Part shown: in pieces, positions 1 to 7,315 of the stretch | Layout: each line of letters opens with the position of its first letter | How positions within the stretch are numbered: position 1 is the first letter of the stretch | Position numbers and translations under genes: made by a program | Origin: an uncultured Eubacteriales bacterium | Lineage (GTDB): Bacteria; Bacillota; Clostridia; Lachnospirales; Lachnospiraceae | Assembly (NCBI GenBank): GCA_900314565.1 | Contig: OMVU01000036.1 | Span: 1 to 41,586 of the forward strand | Direction of reading: 5' to 3' | Length of the DNA: 41,586 nt | Notes under the pieces: generated by a model | What the model was told of the DNA's origin: nothing | Seen by the model: the letters and a program-made list of their open reading frames with translations, nothing else | The model's database searches: none

Positions 1-110
1 CTGATAATACCCACCTCCTCTCAGGGAGGTTTAGAATACCACTTTTTCGGGACATTTTCATCTGTGGTTTAATAGGACATTATCAAAAATGGCTTACAGT
101 CTTTACTACT
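1..110. mobile_element. Possible terminal repeats of another IS21-like element running off the left edge
   Basis: No gene is visible here. The stretch has a short hairpin (ACCTCC at 13-18 pairing with GGAGGT at 25-30). It also has two spaced GGACATT-type motifs, GGGACATTTTC near 51 and AGGACATTATC near 82. Spaced, repeated short motifs of this kind are typical of the ends of some IS21-family elements, but no matching transposase is inside the window. This is a pattern-based guess; the repeats could equally be chance or part of a gene lying to the left. Confidence 0.25.
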
Positions 111-125
111 TTACAGCCATTTCAT

Positions 126-154
126 TTGACACCGTTTTCCCCGGGTGTTATAAT
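126..154 (+). promoter_or_regulatory. Consensus sigma-70/SigA promoter for the vanZ-like gene
   Basis: TTGACA at 126-131 and TATAAT at 149-154 are separated by 17 bases, a perfect match to the vegetative promoter consensus. Transcription would start about 160-165, giving an approximately 80-base leader to the vanZ-like start at 245. This is the strongest promoter readable in the window. Confidence 0.85.
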
Positions 155-244
155 CAGGCACTTGAAATATTAAAGACATCTGAATAGCACCAGATCCGTA
201 TATTCGTCTGGTGATCTTCATCCATTATACGAAAGGATTTTTCA

Positions 245-760
245 ATGTTTGTCCTTAACGAAGTACGATTCATTCTTGTGATCACGATCATCTGGATCCT
301 GATCCGCCTCTTCTTTGCGCGGATACATAAGCCGGATGTAAAGCGCGAGCTCATGCTTCTCCTTGTCTACATATGCATCATCGTCGTCTTCCACTTCACG
401 ATGGCCGGAAGCACTGTCTGCCTGACCGACCCGGAGCTCCACCGATTCGCCCCCAAGCTGAACCTGAAAGCATTTAACTTCCTCACTGACAGGTATGACG
501 GCTGGCAGCGAAACATCATCGGCAACTTCGCCATGTTCATACCCGTAGGATTCGTATGGCCGCTCGTATTCAGAAAGCTGAATACATACGTCAAAGCGGT
601 CGGAGCCTGCTTTCTCTACACCCTCGTCATTGAGATCCTGCAGATTTTTCTCTATGAGCGCACATCCGATGTGGACGATCTTATTCTGAATACTGCCGGA
701 GCGGCAATCGGAGCAGGAATCTGGTTCCTGATAAAGAAGTCAAGACCGGATGATCGATAA
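245..760 (+). CDS. VanZ-like family membrane protein
   Basis: This 171-residue protein has about five hydrophobic segments (roughly residues 5-25, 38-55, 95-112, 120-138 and 148-163). It has the VanZ-like pattern: the N-I-I-G-N-F-A-M-F-I-P-V-G stretch near residue 95, then an E-I-L-Q helix and a D-V-D-D-L-I-L-N-T-x-G motif near residues 140-150. VanZ proteins give low-level teicoplanin or lipoglycopeptide resistance in some enterococci, but most chromosomal Clostridia homologues have no proven role. The ATG at 245 is preceded by AAAGGA seven bases upstream. The gene appears monocistronic, between its own consensus promoter and a strong terminator, and is the only host-type gene on the plus strand. 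The family assignment is good; the substrate is unknown. Confidence 0.88.
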   Translation: MFVLNEVRFILVITIIWILIRLFFARIHKPDVKRELMLLLVYICIIVVFHFTMAGSTVCLTDPELHRFAPKLNLKAFNFLTDRYDGWQRNIIGNFAMFIPVGFVWPLVFRKLNTYVKAVGACFLYTLVIEILQIFLYERTSDVDDLILNTAGAAIGAGIWFLIKKSRPDDR

Positions 761-787
761 ACGGCGACGTTCTGTTTTCCATCATCG

Positions 788-837
788 AAAAAGCGGGGCC
801 GTCTCATTTGTTTAGTGCGACAGCCCCGCTGCTTTTT
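788..837 (+). terminator. Intrinsic terminator of the vanZ-like gene
   Basis: The stem GCGGGGCCGTC (793-803) pairs with GACAGCCCCGC (819-829) with one mismatch. It is flanked by an A-run on the left and CTTTTT on the right, so it could work in both directions. About 27 bases of its left half recur at 4937-4966 in a second terminator beyond the interrupted nuclease gene. Confidence 0.85.
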
Positions 838-1065
838 AGAAAACTCTGAATATTCTTCCTGTATTCATCAAAGATACTCACTCAGTATTGCAAGGTCTTC
901 CAGAATGCCCTTCTTAAGAAATCCTTGTCCTGGTCACCGTTGTATTTTATGCGGGCAGGAAGTTTTAGTCAGTTACTATTTTCCTGCAATTTACGAATAA
1001 GCTCTTGCTGCTCAGCCAGTTGCTTTTCAAGCATATCAATTTTTGCAGAGAGTTCATTGTTCTTA

Positions 1066-1160
1066 CTCTGAAGCCCGTCCTTCTGGCTCTGAAACTCGTC
1101 CTTCTGGCTCTGAAGCTCGTCCTTCTGGCTCTGAAGCTCGTCCTTCTGGCTCTGAAGTTC
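1066..1160 (-). repeat. 21-bp tandem repeat encoding LQSQKDE heptads
   Basis: Four complete 21-base units (starting at 1066, 1087, 1108 and 1129) and a partial fifth differ by only a few bases. On the minus strand they encode repeats of the heptad L-Q-S-Q-K-D-E/G/F, giving a continuous coiled coil at the tail of the Rpn-like pseudogene. The near-identity of the units points to recent slippage-type expansion. Confidence 0.9.
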
Positions 1161-1276
1161 TTTATTCTTTTTCTTGAGCTCCTCATTCTCGCGGTTTCTC
1201 TCATCGATCATATATTGGACAGTGTTTCGGTCCATCTCCAAAAGTGCTTCTGAAAAAAATCCCATGACATCCTCCG

Positions 1277-1374
1277 TATTAAGAGAACTGCTTCGCGGTT
1301 CTCTTAATCATAATTCGGCCGATAAATCGGCCTTTTTATCGGGATCTGCTTCGCAGCTTCCGATAAGATCTATT
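1277..1374. repeat. Small triple-hairpin insertion element with possible TATT target duplication
   Basis: Inserted into the 3' part of the Rpn-like gene. TATT occurs at both 1277-1280 and 1371-1374; removing one copy plus the 90 bases between restores the reading frame (…C-R-N-T-E-D-V-M…). The insert is almost entirely three hairpins: AAGAGAAC/GTTCTCTT, GGCCGAT/ATCGGCC, and TTATCGG/CCGATAA with an inner CTGC/GCAG. It has no coding capacity. This is a MITE- or REP-like element. A palindrome of similar design (TTATCG…CCGATAA) lies at 4844-4873, just upstream of the same gene. Confidence 0.75.
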
Positions 1375-1806
1375 CCTGCAAATCTCATATATATGTCTGT
1401 ACATTGTCTCGAACTCAGGATACCTGTCACAAAGATCCATGATCTGCTCCGGATCTTCCGTGCTAAGGAACATGAGCCACGCTTCCAGTTCATCCTTTAT
1501 GATTTCATTCTGATGAGTTTTTCTAAAGATGTCAAGCGCCACGAAGATGTAATGATGTACCAGGTTCATCTGCATACCTGTGTCGGACTTCTGTATAAAT
1601 CTGTGAATATACCTGTCAGGAAACCTTGCAAATTCCTTTCCGGATCGCTCAATTGCAAATTGCGCCACAGACCGGACGGTTTTGCGGAGCAAAACGGACG
1701 CGGAGCGGAGCGAGCGGACACCTTAACCTTATGATCTAAAAGCCATTCTCCTATACTGATGATAACCATCAATAGTGGTGGGAATTCATTTTATAGGAGG
1801 TAGGCT

Positions 1807-3423
1807 ATGTTAGACTACAAGGACATTCTAACCAAGCGGTACGTACTGCGGCTTTCTCTCCGTGAGATCGCGGAGCAGACTGGAGCGGGAAAATCAGGAG
1901 TACATGATTTCCTGAAAGCATTCGAAAAGTGTGATGCACTGGAGTTCCCACTCCCGCCCGGGATCACAAACGCCGGGATTGCCATGAAGGTGTATGGCAA
2001 GGTGCCGGGTGAAGGCGGCCGGGACGAAAGCTACGAGTATCCCGATTACCAGCAGGTTCTGAAGCTCATGAACGAGAGAAAGAACATGACGCTTCAGGTA
2101 TGCTGGGACCGGTATGTAAAGCGCTGCAAGGCAGAAGAGAAGAAACCTTACCAGTATCGGCAGTTCTGCGAACTCTTCGGCAAGTGGTGCGAAGAGAACT
2201 ACGAGACCGCCCACTTCACAGCAGTGATCGCCCAGACAATGGAGGTTGATTTTGCGGGCAAAACCTTTGACCTTATCAACCGTTTTACCGGCGAGATCAC
2301 ACCGATCGTTGTGTTTGTTGCAATCCTTCCGTATTCCCAATACATCTACGCTGAGGGTATGGAATCCACGAAGGAGATGCAATGGATCGAGGTCAACAAC
2401 AACGCACTGAAGGCCTTCGGCGGCGTTCCGGCAATCGTTGTATGCGACAACTGCAAGCAGGCCGTGATTGCGAACAAGGACTGGATCCAGCCGGAGTTGA
2501 ATCAGGACTATGCAGAATGGGCTGAACACAACCACACGGTGATTCTTCCCGCCAAGGTTCGGAAACCCCGTTTCAAATCCTCTGTGGAAAACGCGGTCGG
2601 CATTCTCGAGAAGGGGTTCTTCCATGATCTGGAAGAACGCAGGTATTTCTCGCTTGAGCAGTTCAACGAAGACCTCTGGGAGAAGCTGGAAGAGCTGAAT
2701 GACGCTCCGTTTAAGAAGAAGGAGCATTGCCGCTCCTACTATTGGGCAGAAGAAAAGGAAGAGTTGATGCCGCTCCCCTCCACGCAATACCACTACATGG
2801 AGAGGGCAACGGCAAAGGTATCAAGCGACTTCCACGTACGCTTTGACAATGCTTATTATAGCGTAGACAAAGCATACCTGCACAAAAAAGTTGTCATTCG
2901 TGCCACCGCATCCGTTGTCAAGATCTTCAGCCTCGAAGGCGAACTGATCATTGAATGGCCCAGAGCCACTTACAGAGGCGAATGGAAAACGGACACAAGC
3001 CGCCTCCCGAAAAACTATGAAGATTTCTCAGAATGGAACAGCACCTACTTTATCCGGAAGGCATCCACGGTTGGCAGCAACACTACGGAAGTGATCAAGC
3101 GGATCCTGAAGAGCCGGAAGCTGGAGGTCCAGACCTACAGACTCTGTGTGGGCGTTCTTGGCTTCACAAAGAAGTACAGCAGCCCTGCCCTGGAGGAATG
3201 CTGCAGGCGTGCTCTCACTGCTGAGAGGACAACATACACCTATATCAAGAATACCATTGGCGCAGTAGCTGAAGAGCTTGGTGCCGAAGGCTACAATACT
3301 GATAAGAATAAAAAGCGGAACGAAGGCTCCTACATCATGGACAGCAGCTACTCCGATATGGAAAAACTGCTGAATCGCAGCCGTACTCTCGCGGATCAGT
3401 CCGGAAAGGAGGCACAGCGATGA
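1807..3423 (+). CDS. istA: IS21 family transposase IstA
   Basis: This 538-residue transposase catalyses cut/strand-transfer of the element. The N-terminal ~45 residues form a helix-turn-helix (L-S-L-R-E-I-A-E-Q-T-G-A-G-K-S-G-V) for end binding. The rve/DDE integrase core spans about residues 140-270, with likely catalytic D148 (MEVDFAGK), D214 (VVCDNCKQ) and E261 (SSVENAVG). A C-terminal beta-rich domain follows (Y-Y-S-V-D-K-A-Y-L). The start at 1807 has TAGGAGG seven bases upstream. Length is near the family's usual ~500 residues and there is no frameshift. It overlaps istB by four bases, implying translational coupling. Confidence 0.95.
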   Translation: MLDYKDILTKRYVLRLSLREIAEQTGAGKSGVHDFLKAFEKCDALEFPLPPGITNAGIAMKVYGKVPGEGGRDESYEYPDYQQVLKLMNERKNMTLQVCWDRYVKRCKAEEKKPYQYRQFCELFGKWCEENYETAHFTAVIAQTMEVDFAGKTFDLINRFTGEITPIVVFVAILPYSQYIYAEGMESTKEMQWIEVNNNALKAFGGVPAIVVCDNCKQAVIANKDWIQPELNQDYAEWAEHNHTVILPAKVRKPRFKSSVENAVGILEKGFFHDLEERRYFSLEQFNEDLWEKLEELNDAPFKKKEHCRSYYWAEEKEELMPLPSTQYHYMERATAKVSSDFHVRFDNAYYSVDKAYLHKKVVIRATASVVKIFSLEGELIIEWPRATYRGEWKTDTSRLPKNYEDFSEWNSTYFIRKASTVGSNTTEVIKRILKSRKLEVQTYRLCVGVLGFTKKYSSPALEECCRRALTAERTTYTYIKNTIGAVAEELGAEGYNTDKNKKRNEGSYIMDSSYSDMEKLLNRSRTLADQSGKEAQR

Positions 3424-4166
3424 ATACAGGAACAAAGGAGCTGAAGTCGATCCTGGAGGAACTGGATGAGTTAAGACTGCCGCATATGGCTGCAGAGCTT
3501 GAAACTCTCTATAAGCAACCGGCTTTTGTCAATACAGGCCGTCTGGAGCTGATCAGTTCCATCATCCACGCCGAATACATCGTATCGATTACAAACCGCT
3601 ATACATCGCGCTTAAAGAAGGCAAAGCTGAAAGGCAGCGACAGTTGCCTTGACCAGTGTGTTGATTCCAAAGAACGCCAGTACCAGCCACTGGATATCGT
3701 CCAGACGCTCTCATCGCTGGATTTCATACGAACTGGCATGAACCTTTGCATCTTCGGGGCTTCTGACAGCGGAAAAACTTATCTTGCAAGAGCGCTTGGC
3801 GCTGAAGCATGCAGAGAGTATCGTGTAGGCTACTACCACTGCGAAGAACTGGCAAGTGAGCTGGCCGCCATCCGAAAGATTGATTTCAAGCAGTATCAGA
3901 AGAAAGTAAAGTCAGTCATAAACCTTGATCTTGTGATTCTGGACGACTTTCTTCTGCACCCTATCACGGAAGATGATGAAGTCAAGGCTCTGTATGATGT
4001 CCTGGAAAAACGGAATGAATTGTCAAGGAGCTGTATTATCTGCTCACAGCGTGAGCCAAAGGCATGGCCTTCTATGCTGATGGAGGATGAGGTCTCATCC
4101 AACTCGCTACTCAAGCGAGTGACGAAACATTACATCGTTATGATTGAACGCAAAGTGACTGATTAA
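3420..4166 (+). CDS. istB: IS21 helper ATPase IstB
   Basis: This 248-residue AAA+ ATPase of the IstB/DnaC type assembles on target DNA and stimulates IstA. Walker A is GASDSGKT at residues 113-120 and Walker B is LVILDDF around residues 171-177. The C-terminal part carries a Q-R-E-P sensor-like stretch (CSQREPKAWP). The usual family signature is G-P-x-G-x-G-K-T/S; here the P is replaced by S and the middle G by a D-S pair, a mild variant that keeps the essential GKT. It starts in the ATGA overlap with istA and ends 72 bases before the right end of the element. Confidence 0.95.
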   Translation: MNTGTKELKSILEELDELRLPHMAAELETLYKQPAFVNTGRLELISSIIHAEYIVSITNRYTSRLKKAKLKGSDSCLDQCVDSKERQYQPLDIVQTLSSLDFIRTGMNLCIFGASDSGKTYLARALGAEACREYRVGYYHCEELASELAAIRKIDFKQYQKKVKSVINLDLVILDDFLLHPITEDDEVKALYDVLEKRNELSRSCIICSQREPKAWPSMLMEDEVSSNSLLKRVTKHYIVMIERKVTD

Positions 4167-4822
4167 AGTGCTGTCCGTTGTCGCCGCCGAGTGTCCGCTG
4201 GCAAACGCACCGGTGTCCGCTCGGCGGCGCAAAACGCACTCAATCAGTACGATTGTATAAACAGGACGAATCGAACGATAGCTGAAGGTCTTGTCCGGAT
4301 CCTGAGAAGCCTCATTTCTTGCCCGGGCATATTGGCGGATTGCCAGGTCTGAGGCATAGCAGGCAGCTCTCTCGCCGGGGAAGTCATACCCGATTTTCTG
4401 AACCTCGAGGTTGATGATCTCTCCCCCTGCGATTTCCACGACAATATCCATGATCACTAAGGACTTGTCGTCTCCGATGGAAAATGAAGACCTCTGCATG
4501 ACACTGAACGAAGTGACTTCCTTTCCGAGAAGTGCACTGATCAAGTGCCGCACCCGCTCAGGGTAGATATCAGGATTCATGACCGCATTAAAAAAGCTGT
4601 CATATAATATTTTGACACCTCTTTCGCCTGTGCAGAAATCCAGAAATTCCTTCTTCCTGTCTTCTGTAAAACTCTCAAATTTCGCTTTCAGTACTATATC
4701 CGACTCAATATCCTGCAGAATTTGTTCTCGTGTACGGATCATCGGAAAATAATCTTTTAGCTTTCTTCCGGACATGTCAGCTCCTTTATCAACAGATGTC
4801 ATCGCTTCCGGGAAATGAAAAC

Positions 4823-4895
4823 GGATTGGATGGTACAATAGCGTTATCGAAGTTCCTCAAGGAGCTCCGATAAAAACTACTTTACCAACCAATCC
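4823..4895. repeat. Nested palindrome upstream of the interrupted Rpn-like gene
   Basis: Outer arms GGATTGGATGGTA (4823-4835) and TACCAACCAATCC (4883-4895) pair with one mismatch. Inside is a second hairpin, 4844-4873, with TTATCG…CCGATAA arms and an inner TCC/GGA stem. The inner hairpin resembles the last hairpin of the 90-bp insert at 1281-1370. It may be a related small repeat element or a structured leader or regulatory site for the gene that starts at 4775. Confidence 0.65.
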
Positions 4896-4947
4896 AACGC
4901 GAATTCTATTGACGAGTGCGACTAAATATTCCCAATTTCCACCATCG

Positions 4948-4995
4948 AAAAAGCGGGGCTGTCGCATATCAGCCCAATGCGGCAACTCCGTTTTT
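4948..4995 (-). terminator. Bidirectional-type intrinsic terminator after the glycosyltransferase remnant
   Basis: An A-run at 4948-4952 is followed by a long stem (GCGGGGCTGTCGCAT against ATGCGGCAACTCCG, with mismatches) and TTTTT at 4991-4995. On the minus strand it immediately follows the stop of the decayed glycosyltransferase remnant (5000). Its left arm closely matches the vanZ terminator at 788-837. Confidence 0.7.
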
Positions 4996-4999
4996 ACGA

Positions 5000-5306
5000 C
5001 TATCTTTTCATTAGTCTTCTCTTCAATTTCCCCAGATGTCCTCGCAGCTTCCTGTATTTCTGATATAGCTTCGTTCCCGTCTCCAACTCAGAAAATGCAG
5101 ATGCATAGAACCATCTTAAACCCGGATATACTGTAAACCATGTCACCACATATCACCGCTACTTCTTACTTTTCTGACCAGCAAAGCTTCATTTATAGGC
5201 TTCCTGGAACTGGCCTTCACTATGACATTGTCAATTTTATAATCAGAACAGACTTCTTCCAGATGCAAACCACTCTCTGACCTCACGCACCTTAGCAGGA
5301 CTGATT
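5000..5306 (-). pseudogene. Decayed 3' remnant of a glycosyltransferase-like gene
   Basis: Two short minus-strand reading stretches in different frames join into one coherent protein tail. One, about 5306-5155, reads SGLHLEEVCSDYKIDNVIVK… and ends …VRSSGDMW-stop. The other, about 5148-5000, reads WFTVYPGLRWFYASAFSEL… and ends in a K/R-rich tail with GKLKRRLMKR. A frameshift separates them and the 5' part of the gene is missing. The flavour suits the C-terminus of a polysaccharide glycosyltransferase, and the neighbours are glycosylation-type genes, but no catalytic motif remains, so the family is uncertain. Confidence 0.4.
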
Positions 5307-5314
5307 GCTCCGAC

Positions 5315-6592
5315 TTATGTTATCTTCTTCGAATTCTTCTCTATAAGCTCCCGCACCACAAAACATAAAGCGAGAACGGTCACTGCCTGTGCTCTATGCA
5401 TAAAAAAGTAGTGATGGGACGTATGTGTGGGAAGCAACATATATCGAATATATGGGATAACTCCAATTACAAGATAAAGTCGAATACATTTCCAATCGAT
5501 CTTACTTCTGACCCTCACACGATTACTCCAAACCGGAATTACCATAAAGAACATGATGAATAAGAACAATACAATACTTCCGTAAATCCCATACTCAAAC
5601 GGCGCCAATGCAAAGAAATTCTTGAGCCAGCCACGCAATATCAATTCAGGTCTTGAAATATGACTCTGAAGTCCAAGATGCAGCATCGTATTATCTTTTA
5701 AATACGGCACAACGCTTTGGCCTGTATAAACAGCTGCCAACAGCCACTTCAACACCCACATGGTCACAAATCCAAATCCCCATAAGAATAACCACTTGAG
5801 CATTATTTTCCAGGAATCTTCAAACTGTCCTTTACGTCTGCGGATGCTTAGAACCAATAATAATGGAACGAGTGCAGTAATTATTTCAATCGTTAGAAAA
5901 TCGAGGAAGGCAGCGACAATACCTGTAATCAGGAACAAATAATCCAGAAAAGCATCCTTTCCTGTTGCAACAAATTTCACAGCGACGATAGAGCTCAGAA
6001 ACATGACCAGAAACATCCAGTAATACTCCAGACATAACGGAACAAACCAGACATTTACCATCACCAGAGCTATGGACAGCGCTACTATTTCCATGCGATA
6101 TTTGTTTTTCAGGAGCAAATACATAAGCGCCGCTAATAGTATAATCAGTATGACCACATGCAGGATGTAAATCTGATCAATACTCAGAAAAACAAGCAGA
6201 GGCCTTACAATTGTAAGTGACCCATGCCAGTACCGAAGATACTCTTTATCAGCCGGGGGATTTTCCTTTACGGCTTTTAAGAAGCTTTCATTTGCTGTCA
6301 GATCATCTCCCAAATAATAGTAATCCCAGACAATTGATTTCAGAGGATGCTCCGGATCAAAATAATAAGCAATATTCAGCAGATTCGCATCAGCATACTG
6401 GTCCCGGATGCTGGCAGGAGCATTTTCAACCTGATAATGAAATACAGCCGGATCAGCGGCCAGAAACTCTGCAGAAGCAATTGCATTCTCTTCTATTGCC
6501 GATTTCGGAATAGAAGCAGCTGCAAGCAAACAACAGAGCAGCAGTATAGCTGTTATAGAATAAGCGTAAATATATCGGAATAGTTTCCGCAT
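5315..6592 (-). CDS. Polytopic membrane protein, GT-C-like, paralogue A
   Basis: This 425-residue protein has about 10-11 membrane segments. I do not recognise a named family, but it is clearly homologous to three others in the window. Shared motifs are YADANLLNIAYYF near residue 68, EYLRYWHGSLTIVRP near 118, WFVPLCLEYYWMF near 182, FLDFLTIEIIT near 230 and a C-terminal RAQA segment. An N-terminal hydrophobic helix followed by a large conserved loop, then many helices, suits a GT-C-fold transferase that uses a polyprenyl-linked sugar; the Asp in YAD is a candidate catalytic residue. This is inference. It is the last gene of an operon, six bases downstream of a GtrB-like gene, with GAGG before its ATG. 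Confidence 0.7.
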   Translation of the reverse strand: MRKLFRYIYAYSITAILLLCCLLAAASIPKSAIEENAIASAEFLAADPAVFHYQVENAPASIRDQYADANLLNIAYYFDPEHPLKSIVWDYYYLGDDLTANESFLKAVKENPPADKEYLRYWHGSLTIVRPLLVFLSIDQIYILHVVILIILLAALMYLLLKNKYRMEIVALSIALVMVNVWFVPLCLEYYWMFLVMFLSSIVAVKFVATGKDAFLDYLFLITGIVAAFLDFLTIEIITALVPLLLVLSIRRRKGQFEDSWKIMLKWLFLWGFGFVTMWVLKWLLAAVYTGQSVVPYLKDNTMLHLGLQSHISRPELILRGWLKNFFALAPFEYGIYGSIVLFLFIMFFMVIPVWSNRVRVRSKIDWKCIRLYLVIGVIPYIRYMLLPTHTSHHYFFMHRAQAVTVLALCFVVRELIEKNSKKIT

Positions 6593-6598
6593 AGCCGT

Positions 6599-7315
6599 TC
6601 AACCTCGCATGATATACCACAGATGCCGGAACCCATCCCGTATCGTTCGAAGTTTTTCCTCTCTCTCTGTTTTCGCCTTTCTGAGCGGCACACTAACTTC
6701 GCCGATACGCAGTCCTTTTCGGCGCGCTTCTGCAATCATCTCCGTCGCGAACTCCATCCCTGTGGTTATGAACTTGCATTTCTCCAGCGCATCCTTTCGA
6801 ATCCCACGTACACCACAATGCCAGTCATGTATCTTGACTCCGAATTTAACTCTCCCACACCACGACAGAAATGGTACACCAAGTTTGTGGGACCAGCTCA
6901 TTGCACCGTCTTCCATCTGTCCCGCAAAGCGATCTCCTGTGATGAAGTCGTATTTGTTGTCTGCGAGCGGTAGGTAGATCGAATCAAGATCTGAGAAATC
7001 ATAGGTGCTGTCTGCATCGCCAAAGATGATCACCTCTCCATAAGCTTCCTGAAGACCGGTTCGAAGCGCGCGGCCATACCCTGGGCGCAATTCAGAGATA
7101 ACACGGGCACCACAGTCTTTTGCTATTGCAGCTGAATTATCCGTGCTATTGTTGTCGACAATCAGGATTTCGCCTGTGTGATGGAACCTGGCACTAATGG
7201 AGGACAGATAACTCTGTGCCTGCCGGATAGAAAAGGCGATATTCTCTTCCTCGTTCAGACAGGGCATGAGTATAGTCAGGTTTACTTTATCTTCAAATAT
7301 ATTCTGAGTACTCAT
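6599..7315 (-). CDS. GtrB/DPM1-type family 2 glycosyltransferase
   Basis: This 238-residue GT-A enzyme probably transfers a nucleotide sugar to a polyprenyl phosphate on the cytoplasmic face. The N-terminus has the family hallmark LTILMPCLNEEENIAFSI. IVDNNSTDNSAAIA (~50-63), RPGYGRALRTGL (~77-88) and the DxD-type FGDADSTYDF (~97-106) follow, then DWHCGVRGIRKDA with the H-C-G-x-R-x-x-R signature. Unlike bacterial GtrB it shows no C-terminal transmembrane pair, so it is DPM1-like in length. It begins in an ATGA overlap with the upstream membrane paralogue B and ends six bases before paralogue A. A near-duplicate is at 33941-34636. Confidence 0.9.
   Translation of the reverse strand: MSTQNIFEDKVNLTILMPCLNEEENIAFSIRQAQSYLSSISARFHHTGEILIVDNNSTDNSAAIAKDCGARVISELRPGYGRALRTGLQEAYGEVIIFGDADSTYDFSDLDSIYLPLADNKYDFITGDRFAGQMEDGAMSWSHKLGVPFLSWCGRVKFGVKIHDWHCGVRGIRKDALEKCKFITTGMEFATEMIAEARRKGLRIGEVSVPLRKAKTEREEKLRTIRDGFRHLWYIMRG

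Larger units (their letters stand above)
1654..4238 (+). mobile_element. IS21-family insertion sequence, complete
   Basis: The element is 2,585 bp with imperfect terminal inverted repeats (left TGCAAATTGCGCC, right end the complement of TGCGTTTTGCGCC). It is bordered by the direct repeat CTCAAT (1648-1653 and 4239-4244). Inside each end are the spaced sub-terminal repeats usual for IS21 elements: three TGTCCG-type copies at about 4170-4222, and GGACGG / GGACGC / CGGACACC at about 1673-1722. It carries istA and istB in the standard order with an ATGA overlap. The ends were fixed by reconstructing the interrupted Rpn-like protein. Both genes look intact, so the element may still be active. Confidence 0.92.
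969..4775 (-). pseudogene. Rpn-like PD-(D/E)XK nuclease family 'transposase', interrupted by an IS21 element and a hairpin element
   Basis: The gene starts at the ATG at 4775 (MSGRKLKDYF...), with AAAGGAG five bases upstream. Its first 179 codons run to 4239 and include the nuclease core, with a D in LVIMDIVVEI and the ExQ of NLEVQK. There the IS21 element (1654-4238) interrupts it. Coding resumes at 1653 in the matching frame: VLIE on one side and IERSGKEFARFPDRYIH on the other reconstruct one protein. It then reads to YEICRN (about 1375), where the 90-bp hairpin insert adds stops and a frameshift. Beyond it, NTEDVMGFFSEALLEMDRNT restores the family's C-terminus, followed by a coiled coil with tandem LQSQKDE heptads, ending at 969. 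The intact protein would be about 380 residues. In this family full-length proteins act as DNases linked to recombination; here function must be lost. The 3' fragment (969-1265) keeps a GGAGG and ATG and might be translated alone. Confidence 0.88.

Noticed and set aside
1066-1160. CRISPR-like regular 21-bp repeats
   Set aside because: Units are contiguous with no unique spacers and encode a coiled-coil heptad; not a CRISPR array.
1894-2793. 299-aa minus-strand open frame opposite istA
   Set aside because: Shadow of the IS21 transposase, which has an intact DDE triad and ribosome site on the other strand.
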